5,653 bases of DNA from positions 1-5,653 of the forward strand of contig JAAYKZ010000086.1 in assembly GCA_012522165.1 (NCBI GenBank), in the 5' to 3' direction. Position 1 is the first letter of the stretch, and each line of letters opens with the position of its first letter. Source of the stretch: Clostridiales bacterium. Lineage in GTDB: Bacteria > Bacillota > Clostridia > Caldicoprobacterales > UBA3941. A program made the position numbers and the translations under genes. This document shows, one piece after another, positions 4,639 through 5,653 of the stretch. Under the pieces are notes generated by a model. The model was given only the letters and a program-made list of their open reading frames with translations, did no database searches and was not told the origin of the DNA.

Positions 4639-5653
4639 TTAAAAGTCGGTGGATTTTCCCCAGACGATATCTGACCGAATATGGGTTATTTCTATAGGAG
4701 ATTTGGGATATTCCATTCTGTATAGCAATTGTTTTGCTAAGCGTTTTCCTAAATGCAGGGTGTCTACATTTACCGTGGTAAGTTTACCTGATACCATAGC
4801 ATACTCGGTATTGCCATCATAGCCGGATATAGCGATATCTTCTGGGACTTTATAGCCGTGCTCTGTTAAATACTGCATCAAATAATTGGCAACAAAATCA
4901 CTAGCGCAAACAAAAGCTTCGGGTAATTTATCAAGGGAATCTAGAAAACTAGAAATCTCTTCATAATATGAATAGATACCAATTCTACCAGTCATACAAT
5001 ATTTTTCTTGTATCTCTAGATTATTTTCCTTCATTGCAGCCACATATCCCTCGAATCGTTCCTTGTTTGTTAATGCATAATGAATATCTCCAATAAAACC
5101 GATTTCGGTCCTGCCTTTGCTGATAATTTCATTGGTTATTGTTTTAACAGTTTTTCTGCCTTCTAAAATAATCAAATCTCCAGTGATCTTGGCGATTGAA
5201 AAATCCGATGCAACGTCAAGGAAAACCTTAGAGATATTTAAATCATTTAACATGGAAAGAAGCTGATCATCGTAGACATTGATAATTATCATTCCCGCGA
5301 CTTTTCTATTACTTAAAACGTCGGGAAGGGTATATCCCTGATAGTAGTTAGAGGGTATATATTTATACATTAAGTTTATGCCACACTTATCCAACTCCTT
5401 TGCAAGGGCGTGGATAATGTTAAACCAAAATGTACTGGGATTTGTTCTAGAGATGACCACAGAGACAGTTTTTTGTGTGTCGGCAATGTTATTTACATCA
5501 GTTAACTGCTTAACTCCTTCACCATTTTTTATATATCCAGTTTCTATTGCTGCTAACAATACTTTGTCGCGAAGTTTTTTTGATACACCAGGTCGATTAT
5601 TAAGCACTTTCCATACGGTAACACGCGATATGCCAAGCATATCGGCTATATGC
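4639..5653 (-). CDS. LacI/GalR-family transcriptional repressor (N-terminus beyond the window)
   Basis: The reading frame continues past the first in-window ATG (5640) to the edge, adding H-I-A-D ahead of M-L-G-I-S-R-V-T-V-W-K-V-L-N-N. That is the normal LacI-family helix-turn-helix opening, so the true start lies a few codons outside and the ATG at 5640 is internal. Counting from that methionine: helix-turn-helix and hinge helix span about 1-50; the periplasmic-binding-protein-like effector domain starts at T58-V-S-V-V-I; the conserved G-R-T-E-I-G-F-I-G-D lies at 176-185 with R195-F-E-G-Y; C-A-S-D-F-V-A at 245-251; V-P-E-D-I-A-I-S-G-Y-D-G at 265-276; and L-T-T-V at 287-290. It should act as a homodimer controlled by a small ligand, usually a sugar. 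The ligand is unknown and the target genes probably lie to the right. The stop (4641-4639) lies just inside the shared bidirectional terminator. Confidence 0.92.
   Translation of the reverse strand, partial: HIADMLGISRVTVWKVLNNRPGVSKKLRDKVLLAAIETGYIKNGEGVKQLTDVNNIADTQKTVSVVISRTNPSTFWFNIIHALAKELDKCGINLMYKYIPSNYYQGYTLPDVLSNRKVAGMIIINVYDDQLLSMLNDLNISKVFLDVASDFSIAKITGDLIILEGRKTVKTITNEIISKGRTEIGFIGDIHYALTNKERFEGYVAAMKENNLEIQEKYCMTGRIGIYSYYEEISSFLDSLDKLPEAFVCASDFVANYLMQYLTEHGYKVPEDIAISGYDGNTEYAMVSGKLTTVNVDTLHLGKRLAKQLLYRMEYPKSPIEITHIRSDIVWGKSTDF

Overview
The window is AT-rich, low-GC DNA with strong purine-rich Shine-Dalgarno (SD) sites, U-tailed intrinsic terminators, an ECF sigma/anti-sigma operon and a LacI-type regulator. 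Together these suggest a Gram-positive Firmicute, most likely a clostridium or relative (class Clostridia, perhaps Lachnospiraceae). That placement is an inference from style and gene content, not from a marker gene. The only clear mobile DNA is the 5' end of an IS3-family element at the left edge.

Left region (1-1335): the first 16 codons of an IS3-family OrfA run leftward out of the window, and the outer end of the element probably lies near position 116. Next comes a roughly 330-base segment with no ordinary gene but dense with secondary structure. It leads into an Erm-type 23S rRNA adenine-N6 methyltransferase on the + strand, expected to give macrolide-lincosamide-streptogramin B resistance. 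The segment holds a strong intrinsic terminator with no gene upstream to terminate, repeated complementary copies of a TGTAATGAACA-like element, a hairpin over one possible erm start codon, and short ORFs that could encode leader peptides. One of these has R-S-R and V-F-V-I stretches resembling known macrolide-arrest motifs. This looks like a drug-responsive attenuator and is the most interesting part of the window.

Middle (1336-2604): a single AIM24-family gene (TIGR00266/DUF124 type) with its own probable sigma-A promoter and a strong terminator. About 240 mostly featureless bases follow, ending in a probable ECF-type promoter.

Right-centre (2605-4628): a translationally coupled three-gene operon encodes an ECF sigma factor, its zinc-finger membrane anti-sigma factor, and a membrane-anchored extracytoplasmic YfjL-like protein. 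Gene overlaps are 8 and 17 bases. The sigma factor probably reads its own promoter; the anti-sigma factor holds it at the membrane; the third protein may sense, or respond to, envelope conditions. The operon ends at a bidirectional terminator.

Right end (4639-5653): a LacI/GalR-family repressor on the - strand converges on that terminator. Its N-terminus runs off the right edge. The target genes are not visible.
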